From JBCDGZ01 sp038750655 (GTDB lineage Bacteria > Bacteroidota > Bacteroidia > Chitinophagales > Saprospiraceae), in contig JBCDGZ010000051.1 in the NCBI GenBank assembly GCA_038750655.1, forward strand, positions 1 through 47,133: 47,133 nt of DNA, given 5' to 3'. Position numbers and translations under genes: made by a program. This document shows, one piece after another, positions 34,662-43,843 of this stretch. Numbering within the stretch: the first letter of the stretch is position 1; each line of letters begins with the position of its first letter. A model generated the notes under the pieces. The model made no database searches and had not been told where the DNA came from. It was given only the letters and a program-made list of their open reading frames with translations.

Positions 34662-35246
34662 ATGAAAAAAATATTCATCATCAACGGCCACCAATACTAT
34701 CCTTTCGCCGAGGGCAAACTCAATGGCGCACTAGTCGAAAAGGCCACGACCCTCTTCCAAAGTAAGGGCTACGCCATCCAAACCACTAACATGCAAGCCG
34801 AGTATAACGTAGACGAGGAGATTGAAAAGCACCTTTGGGCTGATGCTATCTTACTACAAACACCTGTCAATTGGATGGGCGTCACCTGGAGCTTCAAAAA
34901 GTACATGGATGAGGTGTACACAGCAGGCATGTTCGGCAAGCTCTGCGATGGCGACGGCCGCAGCAAGCAAGCGCCGAAGGCCAACTACGGTGCCGGAGGC
35001 AAATTGACCAACACCCAATACATGCTCTCCCTCACCTTCAATGCTCCCAAAGAAGCCTTCGGCGACGACCAGGAGTACCTCTTCGCAGGAAAATCAGTAG
35101 ACGATTTACTGTTTCCACAACATATGAACTTCAAGTTTTTCGGCATGCAGCCCCTTCCTACTTTCGCCTGCCACGATGTGATGAAAAATCCGGAGGTGGA
35201 GGCGGATTTTGGGCGGTTTGAGGCGCATGTGGGGAAGTACTTTTAG
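34662..35246 (+). CDS. MdaB-like NAD(P)H:quinone oxidoreductase (flavodoxin fold)
   Basis: 194 aa from the ATG at 34662. The frame is open to 34512, but that overlaps the peroxiredoxin gene, and MKKIFIINGHQYYPFAEGKL is the family start. FAD/flavodoxin-fold features are the first strand IFIINGHQ, LLQTPVNWMGVTWSFKKYMD (the PxxWxxxP-like loop over the flavin) and GKLTNTQYMLSLTFNAP. MdaB-type enzymes reduce quinones by two electrons and protect from oxidative stress, which fits the peroxiredoxin partner and the LysR regulator. There is no membrane or signal segment. Confidence 0.88.
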   Translation: MKKIFIINGHQYYPFAEGKLNGALVEKATTLFQSKGYAIQTTNMQAEYNVDEEIEKHLWADAILLQTPVNWMGVTWSFKKYMDEVYTAGMFGKLCDGDGRSKQAPKANYGAGGKLTNTQYMLSLTFNAPKEAFGDDQEYLFAGKSVDDLLFPQHMNFKFFGMQPLPTFACHDVMKNPEVEADFGRFEAHVGKYF

Positions 35247-35298
35247 CGATGTTTGGCAATTAATAGCTCCCACACATAAAAAAACGTAGGTAGAAACT

Positions 35299-35306
35299 TA
35301 TATTTG
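35299..35306 (+). promoter_or_regulatory. Candidate -7 element before the SGNH gene
   Basis: TATATTTG is an exact match to the Bacteroidota -7 consensus TAnnTTTG, 43 bases before the ATG at 35350. No TTG is present at the expected -33 spacing, so the call is moderate. The intergenic gap after the MdaB-like gene makes a new promoter here likely. Confidence 0.4.
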
Positions 35307-35349
35307 CCAAATACTAATATCAGGTGCACCGCTAAACCCTACAGATTGT

Positions 35350-36600
35350 ATGTCCAAAAAACGAAAGGCCAAAAAAGCGAAAAGTACTCCCCCGCCTAAG
35401 TCAAAGGCCCCGCCACCGGCGAAAAAGATAAAATGGGGAGCAATCGCCCTCTACGTGTTGGGGCTTTTTCTTTTTCAAGAAATGGTGCTGCGCCTTTGCT
35501 TTCCACTGCCGGAGTTGAGCAATTTCAATCGCATCAAGTTTCAAATTTTGGAGCCGGCGGCCGGTGGGCCCTCCTACCTGCGCAATCGAGCCATGGTGTG
35601 GCGCTCCTACCCAGACACCACCGCCGATTTTGTCCATCAAATGAATCGCTATGGCTATCGGGATCAGGATTGGTCGGTGAGTAAGCCGGCGGGCAAGAAG
35701 CGTATCTTTTTCGTCGGCGACAGTTTTGTGGAGGGGATGATGACGACGGGCGATCAGACGGTACCGGAGCATTTCAAGCGGGCGGCGGGTGTAGCCGCTG
35801 GGGAGTACGACATCTTCAATTGTGGGATGATGGGTATTGGATTGAATGAATACACGAAATTTTTGGCGGAGGCCGTTCCTATTTTTCGCCCCGATGTGGT
35901 CTTTATGGTCCTGTACGCCAATGATATTCCCTTTCAGAAGGCCTACCAGCCTCCGACTTCGCCCGAGCCGACTTACTTCAGCTTCTGGCGGCCCCGCCTG
36001 CTAGTGCTCATCGATTTCATCAAAGCCAAAGACCCTATTCCTTTTCGTTGGAACAACGAACGCATTCCCTTCCACCAACCCGTTCCTGATCCAGGCAATC
36101 CCTGGTCGGTCAAAGAAGCGGAGTGGAGCCCGCATGTCCGCCCCGACCTCAAGGAGGCGATGAAGCAGGGGACTTTCAACTTTTTTCGCTTAAATTGGGT
36201 ACTGGAAGAGGAGAAATTTCTGCGCCAAGCTACTGATATTTCTACGCAGCTGCAATTCCTCAAGCAGCACCTAACGAAGTACGGAACGGAGTTGATTGTA
36301 TTCTATGTACCCAGCCGCAGCCAAATTTCTAATTATTACTATACCTTCGAAAGGGCCTCCTGCCAGCAAAATTGCCCTGATCAATTGGATTTGACAGGGC
36401 CGGCTTATCAGGTGCACCGCAGCCTGTTGAGCCAGCAATGCTCCAGCCTGGGCTTTCCCTTCTACGACCTGACGGAGCCCGTCAAGGCCGAGGAGGATCG
36501 CGGCAACCATCTGTACTGGGATTACGATGATCATATGCGGGCGAAGGGCTACAAAGTACTGGGAGAAGCCATCTGGGAGCGTTGGCGTGCTCGTCAGTAA
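35350..36600 (+). CDS. Membrane-anchored SGNH/GDSL-type hydrolase or acyltransferase
   Basis: 416 aa. A lysine/proline-rich cytoplasmic tail (MSKKRKAKKAKSTPPPKSKA) precedes one membrane segment (about 30-50, WGAIALYVLGLFLFQEMVLR). The outside domain has SGNH block I KRIFFVGDSFVEGM with nucleophile Ser125, an Asn-bearing block (VVFMVLYANDIPF), and a C-terminal Asp/His block (YDDHMRAKG, His395). Such anchored SGNH proteins often add or remove O-acetyl groups on envelope glycans. It is followed 28 bases later by a GT-C/TPR protein and then a GT9 enzyme, supporting a surface-glycan role (inference). Confidence 0.8.
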   Translation: MSKKRKAKKAKSTPPPKSKAPPPAKKIKWGAIALYVLGLFLFQEMVLRLCFPLPELSNFNRIKFQILEPAAGGPSYLRNRAMVWRSYPDTTADFVHQMNRYGYRDQDWSVSKPAGKKRIFFVGDSFVEGMMTTGDQTVPEHFKRAAGVAAGEYDIFNCGMMGIGLNEYTKFLAEAVPIFRPDVVFMVLYANDIPFQKAYQPPTSPEPTYFSFWRPRLLVLIDFIKAKDPIPFRWNNERIPFHQPVPDPGNPWSVKEAEWSPHVRPDLKEAMKQGTFNFFRLNWVLEEEKFLRQATDISTQLQFLKQHLTKYGTELIVFYVPSRSQISNYYYTFERASCQQNCPDQLDLTGPAYQVHRSLLSQQCSSLGFPFYDLTEPVKAEEDRGNHLYWDYDDHMRAKGYKVLGEAIWERWRARQ

Positions 36601-36628
36601 GCTGGACTAAAATAATGGAATAAACAAG

Positions 36629-38437
36629 ATGAACGAAAAACTAAAAGTATTCCTGCTGCTGTTGCTCGCTGCATTCATCATCAGCGGCAACACGCTCAAA
36701 CATGGCTACGTGCTCGACGATGATGTCGTTTACTTGCAAAATCAATTTGTGCAGAAAGGATTTGCAGGCATCGGAGATATTCTGAGCAACGGATTCCTAA
36801 CCGGCTTCAACGGTAGCACCGATCAATCCTATCGCCCTCTAGTACTCATCAACTTTGCCATTGAGAAGGCCATTTTTGGGAATAACCCAGCGGTGGGACA
36901 CTTCGTCAATGTCCTGCTGTATGCCTTGTGCGGCTTTCTGGTCTTTCTGCTGGCCCAGCAGATGTTTCCACGTTGGAGCCCTCTTGCTCACCTTAGTGCA
37001 GCTTTAATTTTTTTGGCCCACCCTGTCCACACCGAAGTGATCGCTAATATCAAAGGGAGGGACGATATTCTGCACTTCGTATTTGCCATCGGGGCATTGT
37101 ATTGGGCCTTTAAGTATGTAAAACAGCAACAGGTAAAACACCTTGCTGGCTCTGCCGTCTTACTTTTTCTGGCCATGCTTTGCAAAGAAATGGCGGTCAC
37201 CTTCCTGGCAGCCATTCCACTGACCTTGTATTTTTTCACCCCCACCCAGCGGTCGACTTTATTGAAAACCACGGGCAGCTACGTCGCTGTTTTTGCCCTC
37301 TATATGCTCATCCGTACGCTAGTCTTGGACGATATTGTTTTGGAAGAAGCTCCTCTGGTGGTGAATAATGCATTAGCTGCGGCGCAAAATGAGCTGGAAC
37401 GTTTGAGCACCTGTTTGTTGATCTTGCTGCTTTACCTCAAACTCCTTTTTGTCCCACATCCTCTTTCCTGGGATTACTCGTTCAACCAGATTCCCATTGT
37501 CGGGCCAAGCGATTGGCAGGCCATCGTCGCGATAATTGGCTTACTAGGGCTGGGCGTCTATGCCCTTTTGGGGGTGAAGAAAAAAAATCCACTGGCCTGG
37601 GCGATCCTCTTCTTTTTCATCGTGATGTCGGTCGTCTCCAATATTATCATTCCGATTGGAGCTACGCTTGGCGAGCGTTTTTTATTTACCCCTTCTTTTG
37701 CTTTCCCCTTTGTCCTGCTGTTACTTTTATCTCGAATCACTAAGGTGGAGCTAAAGAATAAGCAACTACTCAAGCAAACAGCGCTGATTGCTCCGATCGG
37801 CGTTATCCTATTGCTCTTTCTCTTTAAAACCATTCAACGCAATCAAGATTGGAAGGACAATTTTACGCTCTACGAATCGGGTGTCCGAACAGCGCCTAAT
37901 AGTACCCGTACTTGGGGGGCGCTAGGATCGGCCTATCGCGTGCGGGCAGAGTCCGCGGCTTCGCCACAAGCAACGCAATCCAACTATTTGAAAGCCATTG
38001 ATGCCTACCAGAACAGTACCCGTATCCTCGATTCTAATTTTGATTCGTGGTACAATTTGGGAATCAGTTATGAGCGGCTGGGCAATATGCCAGAGGCGAT
38101 GAAGGCCTACCGCAATACCTTGAAGCACGAACCGGAGGCAGAGGGCGCCTGGAATAATATTGGGGTTTATTTTTTTAATAATGAAGAATTCGAAAAGGCC
38201 AGGGTTAACTTTCGCAAAGTTATCGAAATCAACCCCCAAAACGTCGATGCCACTACTAGTATCGGTACGTCCTATCTGGCAGAAGGCAATCCAACGGAGG
38301 CCATCCCCTGGTTTCTTAAGGCCATTGAGATCAGTCCGCAGGCCGTGATGGCCATGCGCAACCTGTCTATGGCCTATACCCAGACCGGACAGCCGGAGGA
38401 AGCGGCTAAATACCGGAAAATGGCCGAAGAGCAATAA
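36629..38437 (+). CDS. TMTC-like polytopic GT-C protein with C-terminal TPR repeats
   Basis: 602 aa. Residues 1 to about 400 form a polytopic membrane domain with an acidic first outer loop (YVLDDDVVYLQ) and the motifs SYRPLVLINFA and HPVHTEVIANIKGRDDIL. These strongly resemble eukaryotic TMTC O-mannosyltransferases and bacterial relatives. The last ~170 residues hold four to five TPR units (WYNLGISYERLGNMPEAMKA, WNNIGVYFFNNEEFEKARVN, SIGTSYLAEGNPTEAIPWFL, RNLSMAYTQTGQPEEAAKYR). Lipid-linked sugar transfer to proteins is the family expectation; activity here is not proven. It is co-transcribed with the SGNH gene and the GT9 gene. Confidence 0.82.
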   Translation: MNEKLKVFLLLLLAAFIISGNTLKHGYVLDDDVVYLQNQFVQKGFAGIGDILSNGFLTGFNGSTDQSYRPLVLINFAIEKAIFGNNPAVGHFVNVLLYALCGFLVFLLAQQMFPRWSPLAHLSAALIFLAHPVHTEVIANIKGRDDILHFVFAIGALYWAFKYVKQQQVKHLAGSAVLLFLAMLCKEMAVTFLAAIPLTLYFFTPTQRSTLLKTTGSYVAVFALYMLIRTLVLDDIVLEEAPLVVNNALAAAQNELERLSTCLLILLLYLKLLFVPHPLSWDYSFNQIPIVGPSDWQAIVAIIGLLGLGVYALLGVKKKNPLAWAILFFFIVMSVVSNIIIPIGATLGERFLFTPSFAFPFVLLLLLSRITKVELKNKQLLKQTALIAPIGVILLLFLFKTIQRNQDWKDNFTLYESGVRTAPNSTRTWGALGSAYRVRAESAASPQATQSNYLKAIDAYQNSTRILDSNFDSWYNLGISYERLGNMPEAMKAYRNTLKHEPEAEGAWNNIGVYFFNNEEFEKARVNFRKVIEINPQNVDATTSIGTSYLAEGNPTEAIPWFLKAIEISPQAVMAMRNLSMAYTQTGQPEEAAKYRKMAEEQ

Positions 38438-38445
38438 GGCAGCGT

Positions 38446-39663
38446 ATGAAGATCAAAACCATTAGATGGATTGACCTCAACGTAGGCAAAATGCTATGCT
38501 TTCTGCTGACCCTTTGGCGCAGCCTGATGCGGCTTATCCTGCCCTCAAAGCCGCCCCCGCCCCAACGCATTCTCTTCATCAAATTCATCGAACAGGGAGC
38601 CAGCGTGCTGGCCTACAGTGCTATTCAAAGAGCCATCGAACAGGTCGGAGCTCAAAATGTCTACTTCTGCCTATTCCGCCCTAATCGCCCCATCCTCGAC
38701 ATCATGGACCTTCTGCCATCAGAGAATATCTTGGAAATCCGCGACGATCGCCTCCTGCATTTCTTCTCCGATAGTGCAAAGGCGCTCTGGCGTTGCCGCC
38801 ACCTAAAAATTGACTCTACCATCGATATGGAGCTGTTCTCTCGGGCCTCCGCCATCTTTGCGTACCTGAGCGGAGCACGCAATCGAGTGGGCCTGCACCG
38901 CTACACCAGCGAGCTGGCCTATCGGGGTCGGCTGATGACCCACGAGATACAGTATAATCCTTACTTACACATTGCGACGGCTTACTTATTACTTGTAGAA
39001 AGTCTTTTCCTGCCCACTACTCAAGTGCCTATGAGTAAGCTAGACCCTACAACTTTACAAACTGAGGTGCCAAAGTTTCGCTATAAGGCGGCCGACCTTG
39101 AAGCCTTCGGGCAAAAGCTAAAGCGGGAGGCGGGCCGTCCGCTGGCCAGCCAACTGGTACTGCTTAATCCCAATGCTAGTGATATGCTCCCCCTACGCAA
39201 GTGGGAAACCGAACGCTTTATTCACCTCGGCAAACAACTATTAGAGCGCCATGATGACCTGCTTATCGTCATCACGGGTGCCCCCTCAGAGGCGGAAATA
39301 GCCGACCAAATTGCTGCGCGTTACGATTCCCCTCGTGTCTTTTCAATGGCCGGCAGGACGAGTATGCGAGAGTTATTCTTGCTCTACGAATGGTCTGACC
39401 TGCTGGTGACTAATGACAGCGGTCCTGCTCATTTTGCCAGCATGACCGATACGAGTATCATCGTACTGTTTGGGCCAGAGACGCCGCAGCTGTACGGCCC
39501 ACTGGGGAGCCGGGTACGAGTCATTTGGAAGGCATTGACCTGCTCCCCCTGCGTCAATGCAGTGAACCATCGCTTCTCGCCTTGTACCAATAATGTCTGT
39601 ATGCAGGGCATTGAGGTAGACGAGGTGTTGACAATTTGTGAGGAGGAGCTAAAACGTTCTTAA
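38446..39663 (+). CDS. Glycosyltransferase family 9 (heptosyltransferase-like)
   Basis: 405 aa. GT9 features are the N-terminal LFIKFIEQGASVLAYSAIQR, the second Rossmann domain LVLLNPNASDMLPLRKWETE, LIVITGAPSEAEIADQIA, and the nucleotide-sugar site LLVTNDSGPAHFASMTDTSI with IVLFGPETPQLYGPLG. The cysteine-containing CSPCVNAVNHRFSPCTNN is typical of the end region. The family moves ADP-heptose or similar sugars onto lipopolysaccharide core; the donor here is unknown. It starts 8 bases after the TMTC-like gene, so the three genes form one envelope-glycan operon. Confidence 0.9.
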   Translation: MKIKTIRWIDLNVGKMLCFLLTLWRSLMRLILPSKPPPPQRILFIKFIEQGASVLAYSAIQRAIEQVGAQNVYFCLFRPNRPILDIMDLLPSENILEIRDDRLLHFFSDSAKALWRCRHLKIDSTIDMELFSRASAIFAYLSGARNRVGLHRYTSELAYRGRLMTHEIQYNPYLHIATAYLLLVESLFLPTTQVPMSKLDPTTLQTEVPKFRYKAADLEAFGQKLKREAGRPLASQLVLLNPNASDMLPLRKWETERFIHLGKQLLERHDDLLIVITGAPSEAEIADQIAARYDSPRVFSMAGRTSMRELFLLYEWSDLLVTNDSGPAHFASMTDTSIIVLFGPETPQLYGPLGSRVRVIWKALTCSPCVNAVNHRFSPCTNNVCMQGIEVDEVLTICEEELKRS

Positions 39664-39677
39664 AAATTAACTCAACA

Positions 39678-42600
39678 TCACTCCGGCTGAGCCTGCACTC
39701 TGGTAAACCAATTGTAAAGAATAGGGACAATCAGCAAGGTCAGCAACATAGAAGAAATCAGCCCTCCAATCAGCGTCCATCCTAGCGGCGACCAAAGGTT
39801 GCTGGCCGAGAAAGTCAGTGGCACCAGCCCTAAGATCGTCGTGGTCGTCGTAAGCACAATTGGGATAAAGCGGCGCTCTGCCGCCTGCTGAATTGCCGTG
39901 CGTTTTTCCACCCCCTCACGAATCAATTGATTGGTATAATCAACCAGAATAATGGAATTGTTGACTACAATTCCGATCAAACTGATGAACCCAACGAAGG
40001 CGAAAAAGGAGAACGACCAACCGGTTAGGTATAAGGCGATGAATGATCCGGTAATCGCTAGTGGAATAGCCGAAAAAATGATGAGTGGCTGTACAAAAGA
40101 GCGAAACTGTAGCACCAATACGGCAAAAATTCCCAGCATGGCTACAATAAGTAAAGTTCCTAAATCTCCGAAGCTTTCCTGCTGCGTCTCGTACTCTCCG
40201 GCGATATAGTAACTGTATCCATCCGGCCAGTCATAAGCATCCAATTTAGGGATGATGGACTGTGTAATTTCCGTTGTCTTATCTGGGTTGAGCACATTAG
40301 CGGTGATCCCAATCGACCGATCCAGGTTGAAGTGGTTGATCTTTGCGTACTCGGCCTTCAATCCAATATCGGCTACTTGTGACAGGGGCACTTGCTGCCC
40401 ACTAGCATTCGCTACGTAGACTTTATCAAAGTCGGTGATGTTGGGTTGATCAACGAATGGGATGCGCAGCACCATGGGATAGGTTTCGTTATCGCTGGTC
40501 AAGGTCGTCTGGTCGACTTGGATACCATTTAGGCTGGCTCTTATGGTCCGATCAATATCTAATAACGATAAGTTGTACAAGGACGCTTTATCCCGGTTGA
40601 TATTTAGGGCCAGGTCCGTTTTACTCAAGGCTAGCGGATTATCGATGTCTTCTGTCCCTGGTGTTTCGCGCACGATGTTTTCGATGTCGTAAGCGATGTC
40701 TTTGAGCACCGTGAGGTCTTCGCCGAGTAGTAAGATTTCTATAGGGGCCTCGAATGGTGCACCGTTGGTCAATTCTCTAAAATAAATCTTACCATCGGGG
40801 TAGGCTTTGAAGGCCTTTTTGAGTTTTTGGAGGGTGGGATAAAATCGTTGCGGGTCCCACTCCTTAAAATTGATCACCACCTCTCCGTGGTATTTCTTGA
40901 ATTCTTCTGGTATTCTGTTGTAGTATACTTGAGGGTTACCGTGTCCGGTGTTGGTGATGTAGCTCTCTACGAAATCTGTGGTATCCAGTACGGATTCGAT
41001 ATAGGCAATGGCCTTGTCGGTACGTTGGAGATTGGAGGAGTAGGGCATATCTACTGACACCAGCAGCAGGGGCTTATCGGCAGTGGGAAAGAAGCTAACG
41101 CCGATTTTTGGAAACAGGGAGCCGGCGAAGCCAAATAGGCCCAATCCGATGAGCAGCATCAGCCATCCTCTCTTCAGCCCAAACTTGAGCGTAGGGCGGT
41201 AAACCCCTTGAATGATGCGGTTCAATAGTCGCCGCACCAAAGTAGGCTTTGACTGGCGGCGCTTGGTTCCTAACACCTTGCTAGAAACGATAGGGGTAAA
41301 GACCAGGGCCAAAACCAAAGACGCCATGAGGGCGAAGATGACGGTGAGCGGTAGGGTTCGCAGAAATTCTCCGGGTCCGCTTTGTAGTAAGGACAGCGGA
41401 GCGAAGGCCAGTACGGTGGTCGCAGTAGAGCTGATGATGGCATAGCCCACTTCTGCGGTGCCTAGGCTGGCCGCTTCTCGGATAGGATGCCCATCATTTC
41501 TAAAGTTGATGATATTCTCAATGACTACAATGGCATTATCTACCAATAGGCCAAGGGCGATCACCAAGGCAGCAATGCTGATCTGTTGCAAGGCATAGTT
41601 ATTGAAATCCAATATTGTGATAGCCAGAATAATGGACAGTGGGATAATGGTCATTACGACTAATGCGGAACGCCAACCTAAGAAAATCCAAATGATGATC
41701 CCTACTAAAAAAATACCTTGGAGAAGATTACTGATAAAATCATTAATGCGAAAGGCTACCGCAGGCGCCTGATCGAAAGCCTTCACTAGCTGGACGTCCT
41801 CGGGCAATCGAGATTGGAAAGCCTCCTCGGCTTTAGTGAGTTCTTCGGACAGTGTAAGAATATTAGATTTCCGCTTTTGATTAACCGAAAGATAAATACA
41901 CGATTGCCCATTGTAACGAGCAAACCACTCCTGATCGGCATAATCGAAAGCTACCGTGGCAAAGTCTCGCAGGTAAATGATCTTATTGTTGGCAGAGCGA
42001 ATAGCGGTATTGCGAATTTCCGTCAGACTCTCGAAGCCTCCTGTCGACTGGATATTGAACGATAGCCCTCCAGCATCAATATCTCCTCCGGGGATTTTGG
42101 CATTGTCCCCTTGTAGTACACCTAGCACCTGATTGAGGGGAATATTCAACTGGGCCATTTTCTGAAAATCAATGCTAATGCGGATTTCCTCAATCGGATA
42201 AGCTTCAATCTCTGTTGATTTGACGAAGTCTATTTTTTCCACCTCATCCTGAAATTCCTCCGCAATATCGAACAGACTATTATAGGGCACGGTTTCCGAA
42301 ACCAGTGCGAACTGCTGGACCACCACCCGATCCTCTGGCTTAAACTGGTTGACCTCAATATCAAAAATACCCGGAGGTAAGGTCGCGCGAATGCTGGTAA
42401 TGGCCGCTAGTATTTCGTCGTACTTTTCGTCGTAGTCAATACCGAACTCGCCCTCCACTTGCAATACCGCAAGACCGTTGGTAATCTCCGTTCTAATTTC
42501 TGTAATTTCATCCAAGTCATCAATCACCTCTTCAATGGGATCGACAACTAGGTCCTCCATGTCCTCCGGACCAGCTCCAGGATAGATGACAATAACAGTA

Positions 42601-42734
42601 TAATTGGGTAGCTCTAAAAAGGGGTCCTCCGATTTGGGCATTGAGATAAAAGATTTCACCCCAATGAATAAGGACAAGGCTACAAGCACATAGATAAATT
42701 GGCTATTTTTTATAGCTAGTGATGGCAATTTCAT
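39678..42734 (-). CDS. RND efflux transporter permease (AcrB/HAE family)
   Basis: 1018 aa, full length, with the two-fold RND arrangement: helix 1 near residue 10-25, large periplasmic loops (about 30-330 and 550-850) and helix bundles after each. The proton-relay helix reads GLLVDNAIVVIENI, with one Asp followed by Asn instead of the Asp-Asp of AcrB, as in several non-proteobacterial HAE proteins. The conserved YPGAGPEDMEDLVVDPIEE and GIVVNNSIILVDYTNQL segments are present. It is the last gene of the tolC-mfp-rnd operon under TetR control. The substrates are unknown drugs, bile-like agents or metabolites. Confidence 0.93.
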   Translation of the reverse strand: MKLPSLAIKNSQFIYVLVALSLFIGVKSFISMPKSEDPFLELPNYTVIVIYPGAGPEDMEDLVVDPIEEVIDDLDEITEIRTEITNGLAVLQVEGEFGIDYDEKYDEILAAITSIRATLPPGIFDIEVNQFKPEDRVVVQQFALVSETVPYNSLFDIAEEFQDEVEKIDFVKSTEIEAYPIEEIRISIDFQKMAQLNIPLNQVLGVLQGDNAKIPGGDIDAGGLSFNIQSTGGFESLTEIRNTAIRSANNKIIYLRDFATVAFDYADQEWFARYNGQSCIYLSVNQKRKSNILTLSEELTKAEEAFQSRLPEDVQLVKAFDQAPAVAFRINDFISNLLQGIFLVGIIIWIFLGWRSALVVMTIIPLSIILAITILDFNNYALQQISIAALVIALGLLVDNAIVVIENIINFRNDGHPIREAASLGTAEVGYAIISSTATTVLAFAPLSLLQSGPGEFLRTLPLTVIFALMASLVLALVFTPIVSSKVLGTKRRQSKPTLVRRLLNRIIQGVYRPTLKFGLKRGWLMLLIGLGLFGFAGSLFPKIGVSFFPTADKPLLLVSVDMPYSSNLQRTDKAIAYIESVLDTTDFVESYITNTGHGNPQVYYNRIPEEFKKYHGEVVINFKEWDPQRFYPTLQKLKKAFKAYPDGKIYFRELTNGAPFEAPIEILLLGEDLTVLKDIAYDIENIVRETPGTEDIDNPLALSKTDLALNINRDKASLYNLSLLDIDRTIRASLNGIQVDQTTLTSDNETYPMVLRIPFVDQPNITDFDKVYVANASGQQVPLSQVADIGLKAEYAKINHFNLDRSIGITANVLNPDKTTEITQSIIPKLDAYDWPDGYSYYIAGEYETQQESFGDLGTLLIVAMLGIFAVLVLQFRSFVQPLIIFSAIPLAITGSFIALYLTGWSFSFFAFVGFISLIGIVVNNSIILVDYTNQLIREGVEKRTAIQQAAERRFIPIVLTTTTTILGLVPLTFSASNLWSPLGWTLIGGLISSMLLTLLIVPILYNWFTRVQAQPE

Positions 42735-42754
42735 GTTAGTAAGGAGATTGAATT

Positions 42755-43807
42755 TTACTGAATGATTTGAATGCTATCATTATTCGATAAGTAGGCAGCT
42801 CCATCGACGATGAGCCATTCACGAGACCGCAGTTCAGTAGTATCGATGACAAAGAAATCATCAGCAATCAAATTGATCATCACTGTCTTTTTCTGTGCTA
42901 TTTTACCGTCGCGGCTTACAAAGAGACTAGCCTGCTTATCATCCCCCTCTACTAGAGCATTCATAGGAATTCGATAATGCGCCTCAGCAGTGGCAGGTAA
43001 GATTTCTACAGCGCCCACAAATCCATTTTTCAATTCGGGAAAAAATCCGTTGAGTGAAAGTTCAATATCAAATGTTCCTGTCATGGGATTGGCTTCTTCT
43101 GCAATCTCACTGATGAAGGCGGGGTATTTTTTTTGCGGAAAAGCACTGAATTCAATATTGGCTTTGTCGGTAGGTTTGATTTTAACGATCTGCTTATCCG
43201 CCACACCAATCTTGAGGACTTGTGCTCCCTTGCTGCCCGTGCTCCCTAGCACATAGACGGGCTGCCCCGGAGCAATCAGCTCATTATTTTCCGACAGTTT
43301 CTTTAGTACCTTTCCATTAATTGGCGATACAATCTTAGCGTAGCGTTGGTTGAACTGGGCAATGTTCAAAGTCGCTTTGGCAATCTCTACTCCTGTGGTG
43401 GCATCCTGTTGCTGCTCCAATGTGGCCACGCTATCTTTTAGCAGGCGTTCTACCCGCTCCAAGTCGCGCACCGCTTTGTCATAAGCATTTTGCGCCTGAA
43501 GAACTTGTGCATCAACTTCTACCATATCAAGCTCGGCTAATAGCTGGCCTTTACGCACCTTTTGGCCTTCTTCAAAATAGAGTCGCTTGATAATCCCTCC
43601 TACCTTGAAGGAGAATTTGATTTCTTCGGCTGACATCAGCACCCCGCTGGCTTTGATGTAGGTCGGCGTTACACTTTCCTCTAGGGTGATGGCCTTCACC
43701 AATTTTACCGTTGTTTTTTGGGGCGGCGCTACCTCTTCGGTGGCATATTCTTGTTTGCAAGCGCCAATGGTGCAGCCTAGCAGCAGGAGATAAAATATAT
43801 TTTTCAT
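42755..43807 (-). CDS. RND efflux periplasmic adaptor (membrane fusion) lipoprotein
   Basis: 350 aa. Lipobox TIGAC (Cys17) follows a hydrophobic leader (MKNIFYLLLLGC). Adaptor domains run in order: the first half-lipoyl strand (GGIIKRLYFEEGQKVRKGQL), a helical hairpin (VLQAQNAYDKAVRDLERVER), the second lipoyl half (RYAKIVSPINGKVLKKLSEN) and the beta-barrel (IKPTDKANIEFSAFPQKKYP). It bridges the RND pump and the TolC-like channel. It lies 20 bases before the pump gene and 36 after the tolC-like gene. Confidence 0.93.
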   Translation of the reverse strand: MKNIFYLLLLGCTIGACKQEYATEEVAPPQKTTVKLVKAITLEESVTPTYIKASGVLMSAEEIKFSFKVGGIIKRLYFEEGQKVRKGQLLAELDMVEVDAQVLQAQNAYDKAVRDLERVERLLKDSVATLEQQQDATTGVEIAKATLNIAQFNQRYAKIVSPINGKVLKKLSENNELIAPGQPVYVLGSTGSKGAQVLKIGVADKQIVKIKPTDKANIEFSAFPQKKYPAFISEIAEEANPMTGTFDIELSLNGFFPELKNGFVGAVEILPATAEAHYRIPMNALVEGDDKQASLFVSRDGKIAQKKTVMINLIADDFFVIDTTELRSREWLIVDGAAYLSNNDSIQIIQ

Positions 43808-43843
43808 AGGTCGTTTATTTATTTAGTGAATCACAACTTGGGG

